Below are positions 10,486 to 22,723 of a DNA stretch of 64,000 bases, piece by piece. The position numbers and the translations under genes were made by a program. This DNA is from Areca catechu. Taxonomy: Eukaryota; Streptophyta; Magnoliopsida; Arecales; Arecaceae. Every line of letters begins with the position of its first letter. Within the stretch, counting starts at the first letter, position 1. The stretch lies in assembly GCA_021397845.1 (NCBI GenBank), contig CM038047.1, positions 130,926,112 to 130,990,111 on the forward strand. Direction: 5' to 3'. The notes below the pieces were generated by a model, which saw nothing but the letters and a program-made list of their open reading frames with translations, was not told the DNA's origin and ran no database searches.

Positions 10486-12094
10486 TGGTGCGGGCACCAG
10501 ACTCAGAAGAAGACTTCAGAGCTCCATTTGGATCTCTGATTGACATTGCCCGAGAAATTAGGGTTTGTAATAAAGGTTGACCTGGTCAACCAGTTTATTT
10601 ATTTCTTGAGTCACCATTTAAATTTTGTTGAGTCATGTTGACTCGATGCAAGTCCCGATGTGGTTTCAATTTGGTCCAAAATGGTGCCACATTTGTCTTC
10701 CAATCAAATCAAGGTTCAAGCAAGTGGAGGCCACACTCCAAGCCACACGCCCAGCCACACTCCGAGCACACGCCAGAGTCCAGGAGGCACCACAGAGGCA
10801 TACCAGTGTCATGGTCCCCACATCCAAAGAAGAAAAAAATCAAATTGGAAGCTAATTTAAAGGAGGCGCCCATACCTGCCAATTTTGTCTAAGCAAAGAA
10901 GGAAAAGACTTCTCTTGGAGAAAAAATCAAAGGACATCCAATTGAAGTTCAAATCAAAATCAAAGAGCTTAACTTGGAGTGGAAGAAAAGAAGAAATGCC
11001 ATAAGAAGAAGAGGACTCCAAATCCAAATCCAACTCCAAAGGAGGCACCATAAAAATTCCAAAAAAATTCCTTTATGGCCGTCCCAAATTTTTTTGAACT
11101 CTTGGTCGGCCAAGAGAGGAGATTTTCTATCTAATCTAGAGGTTGGAGGAGTTTAGTCCCACATGGGAATTTGTACAAGCTTGGAGAAAATTTTAGGTCT
11201 ATATAATAGACCCCTCTTTGTAACTTTAAGAAATCAATGAAGAAAAATTATTTTTGCTATTCTCTTGTGTTGAGTGACCTAGGTTTCTCTTCTTCCGCAC
11301 TATTCTAAGTGTTGAGCTCCGTGAGGGGGTAATCCGGGTTCCATTGGAGCCTTGAGGAGGTGAGAGATCTCCATCTTTATCCAAAACCCTAGGTTAGCCA
11401 CTTGAAATTCCAAAACCCTAGCCGCCCTTCATTATTTTCAATCCATCAAACCCTAGCTCCATCCATCTCCCACGGCCTCTCTCTCTCTACAAGTCCAGGC
11501 CGTCCACCTTCATCCAGATCCAGTCCGGCTACTTCAGATCCAGAGCAAGTTCCAAGGAAAATCACATCAACATCCAGGAGAATCCAGTTTTCAGCAATTT
11601 CAATCTTCAAGTTCATCAACCTGGTAAATCTTTCCTTGACTCTCTGATTCCATCAATTGTTTTTCTTCTCTTCCAGATCTTGAGTTCAGGAGAAGCCAAC
11701 CCGCCAAAGGACCAGTATTGGAGGATCCATTACGAAGATATCTGAATCCGAGGATCCAACAATCTGCTCGGGAGAGTTCTTCCACCAAAATCTGTGAAGA
11801 TCATTGTCTGGTTAGATAAACCATCTCTTCTCTTTACTTCTGTTCTGTTGAAAGTTCGGAGCGAAACCCTAGGTCTGGGAGTTTCTCAACCCCCAGCGAT
11901 CCGTTGCTTCTGAACTACTCTGATAACTTAGTTTCCTTAAAATTGTGCTTTCAATTATCATATTAGTATCTTTCAATGTTAGGTTAACTTTTCTTTGATT
12001 TGAAGCCAACTTCTACAAACATATAAAAACAACAAAAAAAATTAGTTAATCTTAATTTACTTCCGCATCGCATCCCTTTATTTGTTCTGCATCA
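10486..12094 (+). repeat. Element B 5' LTR
   Basis: It begins TGGTGCGGGCACCA, itself an inverted repeat TGGTGC-GG-GCACCA, and ends GCATCA. A TATA box (CTATATAATA) is at about 11199-11208. It is paired with 17739-19351. Confidence 0.93.
11200..11208 (+). promoter_or_regulatory. Element B LTR TATA box
   Basis: TATATAATA about 700 bp into the LTR, followed ~15-25 bases later by a likely transcript start region (CCTCTTTGTAAC). It is duplicated in the 3' LTR at about 18456-18463. Confidence 0.65.
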
Positions 12095-12098
12095 TTTT

Positions 12099-12110
12099 TG
12101 GTATCAGAGC
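12099..12110 (+). promoter_or_regulatory. Element B primer binding site (initiator tRNA-Met)
   Basis: TGGTATCAGAGC four bases after the 5' LTR end. Confidence 0.92.
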
Positions 12111-12998
12111 CCAGTCTAGGGTTTCTGATTTGCTTGCTTGCTTTGATTGTTCTCTTTTTATTTTGTCTGCTCGAAGTAGACTCCCCAGGACGTCCGGTCC
12201 TAGGAACTAAGCGAGGCGCAAGCCTCCTCCTCCCATTCCACGGGGTGTTCCTAGGGCGTGTAGGGGATCCATTGGGTTATAACTTCGTAGCAGGGATTAT
12301 AAACGGGGAAGACAATCTAGTTGCAGCCCGTAATTACCCTGTTGTCTGAATTATTTCTCCCTGTATAAAACTCCGAATTGCATGATTTTTGCTTCGTTGA
12401 AACTAGTATAATTGAACCTATTTTCCATAATTTTTCTGTGATTTATTGGTCTCGGTAAAAATTCTGAGCATTAAAATACAGCAACTCTATTTTTTGTGTT
12501 CTGCAATTCAATTCTTTTTGGAGTGATCATCTCATAATTTACTTAAGGGCAATTGAGCATCTAAGATAAGGGGAGGAGTTGATTACCTCTCCTTAGCCCA
12601 AAACCACCATCCAATCATTCGAACCTAGACCTAATTTAAAATCAGTTAGACCTAATTTGCCCTAGTGGGCTAGGGACACCAATTGGTCGGGTCTAGGCTA
12701 GTGTTGAGTCAGTTTGCCGAGTTATTCTGTGTGTGCTTAGCACTCAGTGTCTAGAACGGTGGTTCAGGGATCCATTCCCGAAGGGCTTGTGTGCTGGTCC
12801 GCCTACCTGGCCAATCACTGATTGGTGTCTAGGATTGGCAATCAGGGACCTAACACTCCCCTTACACCTGCCTGGCTGAGTCCTGAGTTACTACAGGCTA
12901 GCTTGCCACTCTGATTGGGCATCTAGTTTGGACTCTAGGTCTAGTGATCCAGTAGTCGATTTAGTTTAGTCTCATTTTGTGTGCTTGCTTGAATCATC
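12111..12998 (+). other. Element B untranslated leader
   Basis: 888 bp between the PBS and the gag ATG with no credible ORF. It holds the structured segment at 12199-12255 and several GC-rich inverted repeats. In retroelements this region normally carries packaging and dimerisation signals. Confidence 0.7.
12199..12255 (+). other. Three-way-junction-like RNA fold in Tekay leader
   Basis: The closing stem CCTAGGAAC (12199-12207) pairs perfectly over 9 bp with GTTCCTAGG (12247-12255). Inside are a hairpin GAGGC-GCAA-GCCTC (12213-12226), whose loop fits GNRA, and a short CCC...GGG hairpin around CATTCCAC. A sequence-diverged version with the same layout is at 37001-37062. The pairing is read from sequence; the function is unknown. 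Confidence 0.55.
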
Positions 12999-14480
12999 AT
13001 GTCTACCAGAAACGGAGTGCCATATCAACCTGGTCAAACCCAACCTGATTTAGAGGCCATGATCAGAACTCTTACTGAAAGTATGGCTAAAATGAATCAG
13101 GATATGACAAACACTGTGGCCCAGTTTAGCGCACAAATTCATGAGGATCTTACCCAACTTAGGGACCGAGTCCAAGTACTTGAAGAACCTAGACATCGGA
13201 ATTGGACTCCTGACCCCGATTTTAATGTGCCTCAACCTCACCCACATCAGGAGCCTAGAAGGCCTTTATATAGAGATCCTGAACCTAATCATAGGAGGCC
13301 TGACCCAGAGCCTGAAGATAGAGATGATAGGTTCATCAGGAACATCAAATTAGATGCACCCACTTTTGATGGTAGTCTGAACCCTAAGGTGTATTCTGAT
13401 TGGGAGGGTGAGATGGACCAATACTTTGAGTGGTATGCTATGTCTGAGGAGAGGAAATACAAGTTTGCCAAGATGAAATTAGTGCGTCAAGCTAGGTTAT
13501 ACTGGGGGAACATTGAGCTAACCACTAGGAGACGGAATGTTGAGCCCATAACCACTTGGCAGGGTATGAAAGAAAAACTGAGAGATAAATACCTACCCAT
13601 TTCATACCAGCAAAACCTGTTAGACCAATGGCAAAACCTGAAACAAGGGAACCGATCTGTCTCAGACTACATAGCTACTTTTGATGAATACCTAATGAGA
13701 TGTGATGTGAGTGAAGCCCACGAAGTCACTTTGTCTAGATTTAGGGCTGGACTGAGGGAAGATATCAAGAGAGAACTATTTCTGAGAGAGGTTACGGATC
13801 TAGACCAAGCCTACCAGATTGCACTGAACACTGAGAAATTTCAGAGAGGACCTATACCTTCTAGGGTTAGTGCCCCAATCCCAAGGAATGGACCTAGCCA
13901 AGTTATCCCTAGTAAACCTTTTCAGGGTACTTCTACCCCTAGGCCCATGGACAAAGGTAAGGCACCTGACACCCAGAGAACCCCTAGTTCAAATATCACC
14001 TGTTTTAAGTGTCAGAAACCAGGTCACATTTCCAGTCAGTGTACTGCCATAGCCTGTTTCAAGTATCATAAGGTAGGTCATGTTGCTAGCCAGTGCCCAC
14101 GGAGATCCCTTTATATAGAAGAGGGAGAGAATGATAATTCCGAGCCCAGTGAGGAATTTGAAGAAGAAGTTTATGAGGCCGGAATGAATTTGGTTGAGGA
14201 GTATGAAGGAGAGGAGGAACCCAATGAATCTGACCAATTAGGAGTTGTAAGATGCATCCTATCCCAGAATCTAGTTCAAGAGGATTGGCGTAGGACTAAC
14301 ATCCTACAGACTTTTCTTAAATTAGGGGATAAGGTATGTAAGATCATCATAGATAGTGGGAGCTGTGTAAATGCCATCTCTACTAGCACTGTCAAGATGT
14401 TAGGCTTAATCCCAGTTCCCCATCCCAACCCCTATAAGGTTTCTTGGGATAGATTCTACCTCCATACCCATCCAGTCTAG
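12999..14480 (+). pseudogene. gag: Element B gag and protease start, frameshifted near its end
   Basis: 493 codons are open. The order is an N-terminal coiled-coil segment, a proline-rich linker, the Ty3-type retrotransposon gag domain (residues ~110-270, with the FDGSLNP, YW and RDKYLP-like landmarks), and a CCHC knuckle C-X2-C-X4-H-X4-C (14001-14042). A second knuckle at ~14052 has its second Cys changed to Tyr. The acidic linker leads into a retropepsin start with DSG at 14352-14360. An extra base in the GGG run near 14447-14449 throws the frame and ends the ORF inside the protease. The ATG at 12999 is the first good start after the leader. Confidence 0.9.
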
Positions 14481-17400
14481 ATGTCAAGTCCAAATCCAAA
14501 TACAATCTTATCACGAAAAGATTTGGTGTGATGTTTTACCCATGGGGGTGAGCAGTATAATTCTCGGAAGACCTTGGTTGTATGATCATGATGCCACCCT
14601 CTTAGGAAAATCCAATACCTGTGTCTTTAGTTTCAATGGGAAGAAGATTACGATCCATTCCGTTCCCCCTAAGGACAAGGTAACTAAAGGAGCCGGTAAG
14701 GTTAAGGAGATGAAAACTGGAGTGAACCTAATCAGTGCTAAGGATCTAGAACAAGAAATTCATAGTGGTTCACCCATCTGGATGTTGACTGCTAAGGAAC
14801 TTAGAACTTCGGAACCCTTAGAGCCTCCTCAAGAAGTTAAACCTGTGTTAAAAGAATTTGAGGATGTCTTTCCCGAGGATTTGCCAGACCACCTTCCACC
14901 TCTTAGGGATATCCAGCATGCCATAGATCTAATCCCAGGAGCGACTTTGCCCAACTTGCCCCATTACAGGATGAATCCATCTGAGCATGAAGAACTGCAA
15001 AAGCAGGTTGGAGAATTATTGAGGAAGGGGTTTATTAGAGAAAGTCTTAGCCCTTGTGCAGTCCCAGCCTTACTAACCCCAAAGAAAGATGGCACGTGGA
15101 GGATGTGTGTTGACAGTCGTGCCATCAATAAAATTACAATCAAATATAGGTTTCCCATCCCTAGACTAGATGACATGCTTGATATGATGGCTGGTGCAAT
15201 GGTTTTTTCTAAGATTGATCTCAAAAGCGGCTATCATCAGGTTAGGATTAGACCCGGGGATGAATGAAAAACTGCTTTCAAAACTAAGGATGGTCTTTAT
15301 GAATGGGTTATTATGCCTTTTGGGTTGTCCAATGCCCCTAGTACCTTCATGAGAATTATGACCCAGGTACTTAGAGCTTTCATAGGAAAATTTGTGGTGG
15401 TCTATTTTGATGACATCCTGATCTATAGTAAGACCCCAGCAGATCACCTAGGCCACCTTAGAGCAGTCTGCCAAGTTTTGAGGAATGAGAGACTCTACGG
15501 TAATCTTAAGAAGTGTGAATTCATGACTAGTAGAGTTATCTTTCTTGGTTTTGTAGTAACCCCTGACGGCGTGGCGGCCGATCCTGAGAAAATTAGGTCC
15601 ATAGTAGACTGGCCAGAGCCAACCAATGTGCATGAAGTTAGAAGTTTCCACGGCTTGGCTACCTTCTATAGGCGATTCATCAAGGGGTTTAGTACTTTAG
15701 CTGCTCCTATCACTGATTGTATTAGAAAGGGAGAATTTCATTGGACTAAGTCAGCCCATAAAGCCTTCCTAGATCTTAAGGATAAAATGACCCAGGCACC
15801 CATTCTGAGATTACCTGATTTTTCTAAAGTATTTGAGGTTGCCTGTGATGCTTCAGGTGTAGGAATAGGTGGAGTCCTAAGCCAAGAGAATCATCCCATA
15901 GCATTCTTTAGTGAAAAACTTAATGATGCTAAGCTTAGGTATTCTACCTATGATAAGGAATTTTATGCGGTGGTGCAAGCTTTGCGTTACTGGAGACATT
16001 ATTTGCTACCGCAGGAATTTGTACTATTTTCGGACCATGAGGCTCTTAGATTTCTGAACTCCCAAAAGAAGCTTAACCCTAGGCATGCTAAGTGGGTAGA
16101 ATATATCCAGTCCTATACTTTTGTCCTGAAACATAAGGCTGGAGTTGAGAATAAGGTAGCTGATACCCTTAGTCGCCGATCTCTGTTATTAACTTCTGTT
16201 AGAACTGAGGTCATAGGGTTTGAGCAAATCAAAGAGGAATATGAGTCTTGTCCGGATTTCACAACTGTGTATCAGGATCTAGTTCAAGGACCATCTAGTA
16301 ATCACCAAGATTATACCATTGTAGATGGTTTTTTGTTCTTCAAAAATAGGCTTTGCATCCCTAGAACTTCTCTTAGGGAATTTTTGATTTGGAAAATCCA
16401 TGCTGGAGGTTTAGCCGGCCATTTTGGAAAAGACAAGACCATTCTAGCTATTGAAGACCACTTTTTCTGGCCTAGCTTGAAAAGGGATGTAGCTAATATT
16501 GTAGCTAGATGTCGAACCTGCGCTGTTGCCAAACAGCGAAAACAAAACACTGGCCTTTATACCCCACTCCCTGTCCCAGATCGTCCTTGGCAAGATGTGA
16601 GTATGGATTTTGTGTTAGGTTTACCTAAGACCCAGAGGAGACATGATTCTATCTGTGTCGTAGTCGACCGATTCTCTAAAATAGCCCACTTCTTGCCTTG
16701 TTCCCAAACCTTTGATGCGTCTAAGGTAGCCACACTTTTCTTCAATGAGATAGTTAGACTCCATGGCCTACCTAAGACAATCGTTTCAGATAGGGATGTC
16801 CGGTTCACCAGTTACTTTTGGAAGACCCTTTGGCATAAGTTAGGGACAAAACTTAAGTTTTCAACTGCCTATCATCCCCAAACTGATGGCCAAACTGAAG
16901 TAGTGAACCGTAGCCTAGGAAATCTGCTGAGATGTCTTGTTGGTGAAAACACCAGAAATTGGGATTTATACCTACCAAGGGCAGAATTTGCGTACAATGA
17001 CTCGGTCAATAGGTCTACGGGTAAGAGTCCATTTGAAATTGTACATGGGTACAAACCTCACACACCTCTTGACCTAGTCCCTTTACCTGTCCACACTCGA
17101 GTCTCCGAATCTGCTGAGAATTTTGCACAGCATGTAAAAGACTTGCATAAAGAAATTCATGCCAAAATAAATTTAAGTAATGAAACTTATAAGAAGTTGG
17201 CTGATACTCAAAGGCGAGTCAAATCTTTTGTTGAGGGAGACTATGTGATGATTAGGTTAAGGCCTGAACGGTTTCCTCCTGGAACCGTTAGAAAGTTACA
17301 TGCTAGGGGAGCTGGACCATTTAGAGTGGTAAAGAGAGTAGGATCCAATGCCTATGTGCTCGAGTTGCCTCCAGAACTAGGCATTAGCTCTACTTTCAAC

Positions 17401-17796
17401 ATTACAGACTTAGTAGAGTACAGGGAGCCAGCTGTGATTCCTAGTGAGCCTTTTGAGCCTAACCCTATCATTGAGAGTGATCCCGACCCTGTGTGTCCAC
17501 CAACAAACTGGCCTGTGAGGAAAGAGCAGATTGAAAAGATCCTGGATGATCAGGTTATCTCTACTCGTAATCGAGGATACCAAAGGTACCTGGTCCGCTG
17601 GCAAGGAAGGCCAGATTCTGATGACTCTTGGATCTCCCGAGAAGAATTACAAGAATTGGACCCAGACCTCTTGGAGAGATACCAGAGCCAACTTGAGCCT
17701 TACTCGACAGGGTCGAGTTCCTCCCACCCTGGGAGAATTGGTGCGGGCACCAGACTCAGAAGAAGACTTCAGAGCTCCATTTGGATCTCTGATTGA
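14481..17796 (+). pseudogene. pol: Element B pol (protease end, RT, RNase H, integrase, chromodomain)
   Basis: The frame after the gag frameshift is open except for one TGA at 15265-15267, where the family has tryptophan (TGG to TGA). Domains in order are the protease flap end (ILGRPWL near 14572), RT with YFDD at 15403-15414, RNase H beginning near 15830 (ACDASG), the HHCC integrase zinc domain near 16395-16520, and the integrase D,D,E core near 16600-16910. The integrase C-terminal region follows, then a chromodomain near 17510-17680 (RYLVRWQG, DSWIS). The product ends 58 bp inside the 3' LTR. The chromodomain is expected to bind modified histone tails and guide integration. Confidence 0.93.
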
Positions 17797-19351
17797 CATT
17801 GCCCGAGAAATTAGGGTTTGTAATAAAGGTTGACCTGGTCAACCAGTTTATTTATTTCTTGAGTCACCATTTAAATTTTGTTGAGTCATGTTGACTCGAT
17901 GCAAGTCCCGATGTGGTTTCAATTTGGTCCAAAATGGTGCCACATTTGTCTTCCAATCAAATCAAGGTTCAAGCAAGTGGAGGCCACACTCCAAGCCACA
18001 CGCCCAGCCACACTCCGAGCACATGCCAGAGTCCAGGAGGCGCCACAGAGGCATACCAGTGTCATGGTCCCCACATCCAAAGAAGAAAAAAATCAAATTG
18101 GAAGCTAATTTAAAGGAGGCGCCCATACCTGCCAATTTTGTCTAAGCAAAGAAGGAAAAGACTTCTCTTGGAGAAAAAATCAAAGAAGGACATCCAATTG
18201 AAGTTCAAATCAAAATCAAAGAGCTTAACTTGGAGTGGAAGAAAAGAAGAAATGCCATAAGAAGAAGAGGACTCCAAATCCAAATCCAACTCCAAAGGAG
18301 GCGCCATAAAAATCCAAAAAAAATTCCTTTATGGCCGTCCCAAATTTTTTTGAACTCTTGGTCGGCCAAGAGAGGAGATTTTCTACCTAATCTAGAGGTT
18401 GGAGGAGTTTAGTCCCACATGGGAATTTGTACAAGCTTGGAGAAAATTTTAGGTCTATATAATAGACCCCTCTTTGTAACTTTAAGAAATCAATGAAGAA
18501 AAATTATTTTTGCTATTCTCTTGTGTTGAGTGACCTAGGTTTCTCTTCTTCCGCACTATTCTAAGTGTTGAGCTCCGTGAGGAGGTAATCCGGGTTCCAT
18601 TGGAGCCTTGAGGAGGTGAGAGATCTCCATCTTTATCCAAAACCCTAGGTTAGCCACTTGAAATTCCAAAACCCTAGCCGCCCTTCATTATTTTCAATCC
18701 ATCAAACCCTAGCTCCATCCATCTCCCACGGCCTCTCTCTCTCTACAAGTCCAGGCCGTCCACCTTCATCCAGATCCAGTCCGGCTACTTCAGATCCAGA
18801 GCAAGTTCCAAGGAAAATCACATCAACATCCAGGAGAATCCAGTTTTCAGCAATTTCAATCTTCAAGTTCATCAACCTGGTAAATCTTTCCCTTGACTCT
18901 CTGATTCCATCAATTATTTTTCTTCTCTTCCAGATCTTGAGTTCAGGAGAAGCCAACCCGCCAAAGGACCAGTATTGGAGGATCCATTACGAAGATATCT
19001 GAATCCGAGGATCCAACAATCTGCTCGGGAGAGTTCTTCCACCAAAATCTGTGAAGATCATTGTCTGGTTAGATAAACCATCTCTTCTCTTTACTTCTGT
19101 TCTGTTGAAAGTTCGGAGCGAAACCCTAGGTCTGGGAGTTTCTCAACCCCCAGCGATCCGTTGCTTCTGAACTACTCTGATAACTTAGTTTCCTTAAAAT
19201 TGTGCTTTCAATTATCATATTAGTATCTTTCTATGTTAGGTTAACTTTTCTTTGATTTGAAGCCAACTTCTACAAACATGTAAAAACAACAAAAAAAATT
19301 AGTTAATCTTAATTTACTTCCGCATCGCATCCCTTTATTTGTTCTGCATCA
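17739..19351 (+). repeat. Element B 3' LTR
   Basis: Nearly identical to 10486-12094. Its first 58 bp also encode the end of pol. The preceding CCCTGGGAGAAT tract is the PPT-like region. Confidence 0.93.
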
Positions 19352-19356
19352 TAGAC
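19352..19356. repeat. TSD of element B, right copy (TAGAC)
   Basis: Matches 10481-10485. Confidence 0.92.
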
Positions 19357-19576
19357 CTTACAAAAATTATTTTTCCAAAGATTCAAATGTGTTCTACCTA
19401 ACAAAAATTTTTCCTACAAATTTTGCTCGAAAATTTGTCATTTGATCAAAATATATTTTTCAAACTTTGTTGATTCTGGTTTTCGAAACCTATCTGAACC
19501 TTTTGTTTCTAATCTCAACCTATGGCCAGTCCCTTGTTCTAAACCTTTCTTCCTTCTTCCTGGTCAGTTGGCTGTA

Positions 19577-21150
19577 ATGGGTCCTAGGAAGAGACTTGTA
19601 GTTAGGGCGAGGCCCAGTCATGGTACTGAGAGGAGATCGAAGGCCAGATTTGATCCTGCACAGCCGAGCAGTACAGCCACACCGAGCTCCTCCCTGCAGA
19701 GAGGATGGCAGGGAAGTCTGTAGCTTCAGGGAGGAGAGTTGACTTGCAGTGCTTCGACAGGCACCACTTTGGTATTAGGGAGATACTCACAGATGCAGGA
19801 CTAGTACCCTTCTGCACCATGCAGGAGAGGTACTATCCTCACCTAGTGAGGGAGTTCTACGGTGCACTGGACTGTCGACGACTATTATGGACGACATCCA
19901 TCAGGGGTATTCAGATCTCTTTGATTGATGAGCTTCTGAGCCGTGTATGGGAGATACCCTGGAGAGGAGTCTGTGCCTTTTCTGTAGATGATAGAGAGGC
20001 GGCATTCAGGTGCATCCTTGAGCGAGAGGATGTTCACGGTATTTCAGTGGTTACCGCGAACCAGTTATTATTAGAGATGCGCCTGCTGCACCAAATTACT
20101 GCACGAATCCTACTACCGAAGACTGGCAGATTCGATTTCATCACCGAGAGGGAGCTGATGGTGATGACCAGTCTGATTGAGAGGAGACAGATAGATTTAC
20201 CCACTCTGATGCTGTCACAGATGTATGATGCTGCCACTCAGCACCGACACTGTTTGTCATACGGCATGGCACTGACCCGACTTTTCAGAGATTGTGGAGT
20301 ATCATTGGAGGGGGAGATCCCCAAGGAGATACTGCACACAGATGTGTACGATGAGAGGTCATTACACCGGATGGGATACAGGATAGTTGGAGGTCGATGG
20401 GTTCGCAGAGAGTCTGGCCAGGAGCCAGATGAGGAGGACGAGTTTCGAGAGGCTGAGGCTGGACCATCTGAGCCAGCAGTTCTTCCTCCAGTAGATGTAC
20501 CATCGACACAAGCAGAGCACCTGTCTCCTGACGCTTTAGCTCCTCCACCACCATCTACAGGACTATCTTTTGAGGAGCATGCCAGAGCACAGTTCTCAGA
20601 GATCAGAGGTGAGGTGACTCAGCTGTGTAGTGAGGTCGAGCTTCTACGAGCACATACTACCTCGGAGCATGCTGAGATTCGCAGATCCATGGAGGAGGGA
20701 TTTACTCGCATTGAGAGTATGTTGAGATCATTTATACCTCCTGTAGCACCTGCACTTGCTCGATCTGACGATGCTGACGATGATGATGATGATGGTGACG
20801 ATCACCAGAGTGACCATGCTGATTATGCTGAGGGTGGTGATCAGGATGTTGACAGAGCTACAGAGGTAGTGGGCAGTGACAGCGACAGTGCCGATGCTTA
20901 TGAGGTGGTCAGTCGAGATCCTCCTACTACACCAGCTCCTACTACTACCTTGGTTGACTTCACACCGGATCTTATTGCGCCAGCTGATCGTCTTTCACCT
21001 CCTTCTACTAGATCTTCTAGGGTTGTACCCGTCTTTGGTCCTGCCGGCCGCACTAGGAGTCTTAGAGCTTTAGCACCTCCTAGGGCATTAGCCACCAGAT
21101 CTAGGATCAGTGCTCCTTTCAGTCTTGATGTTCCATCTGATGAGGATTAG
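19577..21150 (+). pseudogene. Element A third ORF (putative plant transposon protein, PF20167-like), N-terminally frameshifted
   Basis: 481 codons are open from 19705. A likely original ATG at 19577 (MGPRKRL) is in another frame, so a small indel lies near 19690-19720. Residues ~20-210 have the layout of the 'putative plant transposon protein' domain often found downstream of Sirevirus pol: an N-terminal FDRHHFGIREIL segment, LVREFYGAL, a central helix-rich region, then LSYGMALTRLF. The C-terminal half is proline-, serine- and acid-rich, with a short coiled coil (residues ~290-340) and a run of aspartates. I see no signal peptide or membrane segment, so an envelope-like role is not supported. 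The long open frame contrasts with the broken gag-pol. Family assignment is from pattern memory. Confidence 0.75.
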
Positions 21151-21724
21151 CCTCACAGATGTCTATTTGCTACATGTTTGATACTTATTTGACTCTGATG
21201 ATATATGTATGTTTCAGCTCTTTTGTACTGAAAATTTATCTTATATATATGTGTTTCTATTCAGTACTCTGTTATCTTGAAGATTTTGTGCTTCAGTTTA
21301 CTATTCTTTGGCTCTGATACTCTTTATAATGGTATATTTTAACTCTGATACTTTTTGATATTAGCATAATTTCAGCTCTGATATCTATGTTATTTGTTTC
21401 TCTACTATCTTTTTGTATCCATGCTCATTGTGAAGGGGTGGTTATTCCCTTTCTTATGATTGACAAAAAGGGGGAGAACAAGTATTGATTTTGATTTTAT
21501 TGAGAAAAAGGTGTATTGTATTGATTATATTGATTTCACCTTGCAAGAATCTTTGAAGTTTACCTTAATAAGAAGTATCTAATTAAGGGGGAGATTGTTT
21601 CCTCCTATCTATAAAGTTTTTGCCTCTATTGTGACTAAAATTCATATTTATAAATTAAATGGTTAAAGTTTGAACTATATTGCCTATTTTTTTCAAGGTT
21701 TTATCATCATCAAAAAGGGGAGAT
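21151..21724 (+). promoter_or_regulatory. Element A 3' noncoding region with three polypurine tracts
   Basis: PPT-like tracts occur at 21465-21477 (AAAAAGGGGGAGA), 21585-21595 (AAGGGGGAGAT, followed by TGTTT) and 21712-21723 (AAAAAGGGGAGA, directly before the LTR start TGTTGG). Repeated PPTs are a known Sirevirus trait. The last one is positioned to prime plus-strand synthesis. Confidence 0.75.
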
Positions 21725-22004
21725 TGTTGGCTCCACCCAGTGATTTTGATGAATAACAAAACAATGAATGCATATTGTATTCTAATGAGGATTTCAAGTT
21801 GTGAGTTTTCAGGAAGAAAGCACCTCAAATTCTAAAAACTTATGGTGTATGGCACGTAATGGCACGGAGCAATTCTCACATATCCGGGCATCCTCTTCAT
21901 TGAAAAAGGGCATATAATTGTTTAACTATTATGTATTTATGTATTCATGAATTTTATTTTTGTTTTCGAGGCATTTACACTTGAATCTGGATGTTTTCAG
22001 TCTC

Positions 22005-22318
22005 AAGTGTCTACACCTGGATAGTCAAGTGTCGACACTTCAGCATTTGGCACGGACAAAAATCCTTGGCACGCCAAGTGTCGACACCTATATTCAAGTG
22101 TCGACACCAAGTGTCGACACTTAGGTTCCAAGTATCGACTCAAGGCCTGAGATTTTTGAAAATACAAAACTTTGTAGTTTTGAGGATTTTTGTGTCAAGT
22201 GTCGACACCTGTGCATCAAGTGTCGACACTTGAATGTTCAAGTGTCGACACCCAGAAATCAAGTGTCAACACCTGACAGCCAAGTGTCGACACCTGACAG
22301 CCAAGTGTCGGCACTTGC
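22005..22318 (+). repeat. Palindrome cluster (GTGTCGACAC) in Sirevirus LTR U3
   Basis: Eight exact GTGTCGACAC copies, plus at least four one- or two-base variants, are spread over ~310 bp just upstream of the TATA box. Clusters of short palindromes upstream of the core promoter have been described for Sireviruses. Confidence 0.85.
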
Positions 22319-22430
22319 AGCCTGATAGCTCTAACGGATCTATTTTTCTGGCTTGTAGAACTTGGTTTTCAAGCTCCAAACGGCTATTTCCAATGCTCCA
22401 ACGGTCACAAACCATTTTTAGAAGGTTTTT

Positions 22431-22440
22431 GGTATATTTA
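22431..22440 (+). promoter_or_regulatory. Element A LTR TATA box
   Basis: GGTATATTTA lies ~115 bp after the last palindrome and before the purine-rich repeat that opens the window at position 1. Confidence 0.6.
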
Positions 22441-22723
22441 AGCTCTACCAACCTCATTTTAAAGTAAGAGAAAGCAAGAGAGAAGTGAAGAGAAGTCTAT
22501 TCAAGAGCATTCAAGTCCACTCAAAAGCCATAAAGCCAATATTCTCTCCAAACTTCAAATCAAAAAGTCTCTTCTAGCTTGATTCCACTGAAAAGCCTAC
22601 TAGCTCATCCTTACTTCATTCCAAAAAGAGGCACCTTGAAGAAGAGTGAAGACAAAGCATCCTTTTAAGCTTCAAAGATTCCAATCTACTCTTGAAGATA
22701 GTTTGTTGTAGCTTTTAAATTTC

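Larger units (their letters stand above)
10486..19351 (+). mobile_element. Element B: Tekay/Del-type chromovirus (Ty3/gypsy), full length
   Basis: This 8,866-bp element has near-identical LTRs of 1,609 and 1,613 bp, a TAGAC duplication, an initiator-Met PBS, gag, and pol in the order protease-RT-RNase H-integrase-chromodomain. The chromodomain and long LTRs place it with Tekay/Del chromoviruses. The LTRs differ at only a handful of sites, including a 4-nt indel, so the insertion is recent. One frameshift and one nonsense codon interrupt the polyprotein. Confidence 0.93.

Noticed and set aside
19705..21150. Calling ORF 3 of A an envelope protein
   Set aside because: Position is env-like, but no signal peptide, cleavage site or membrane helix is visible.
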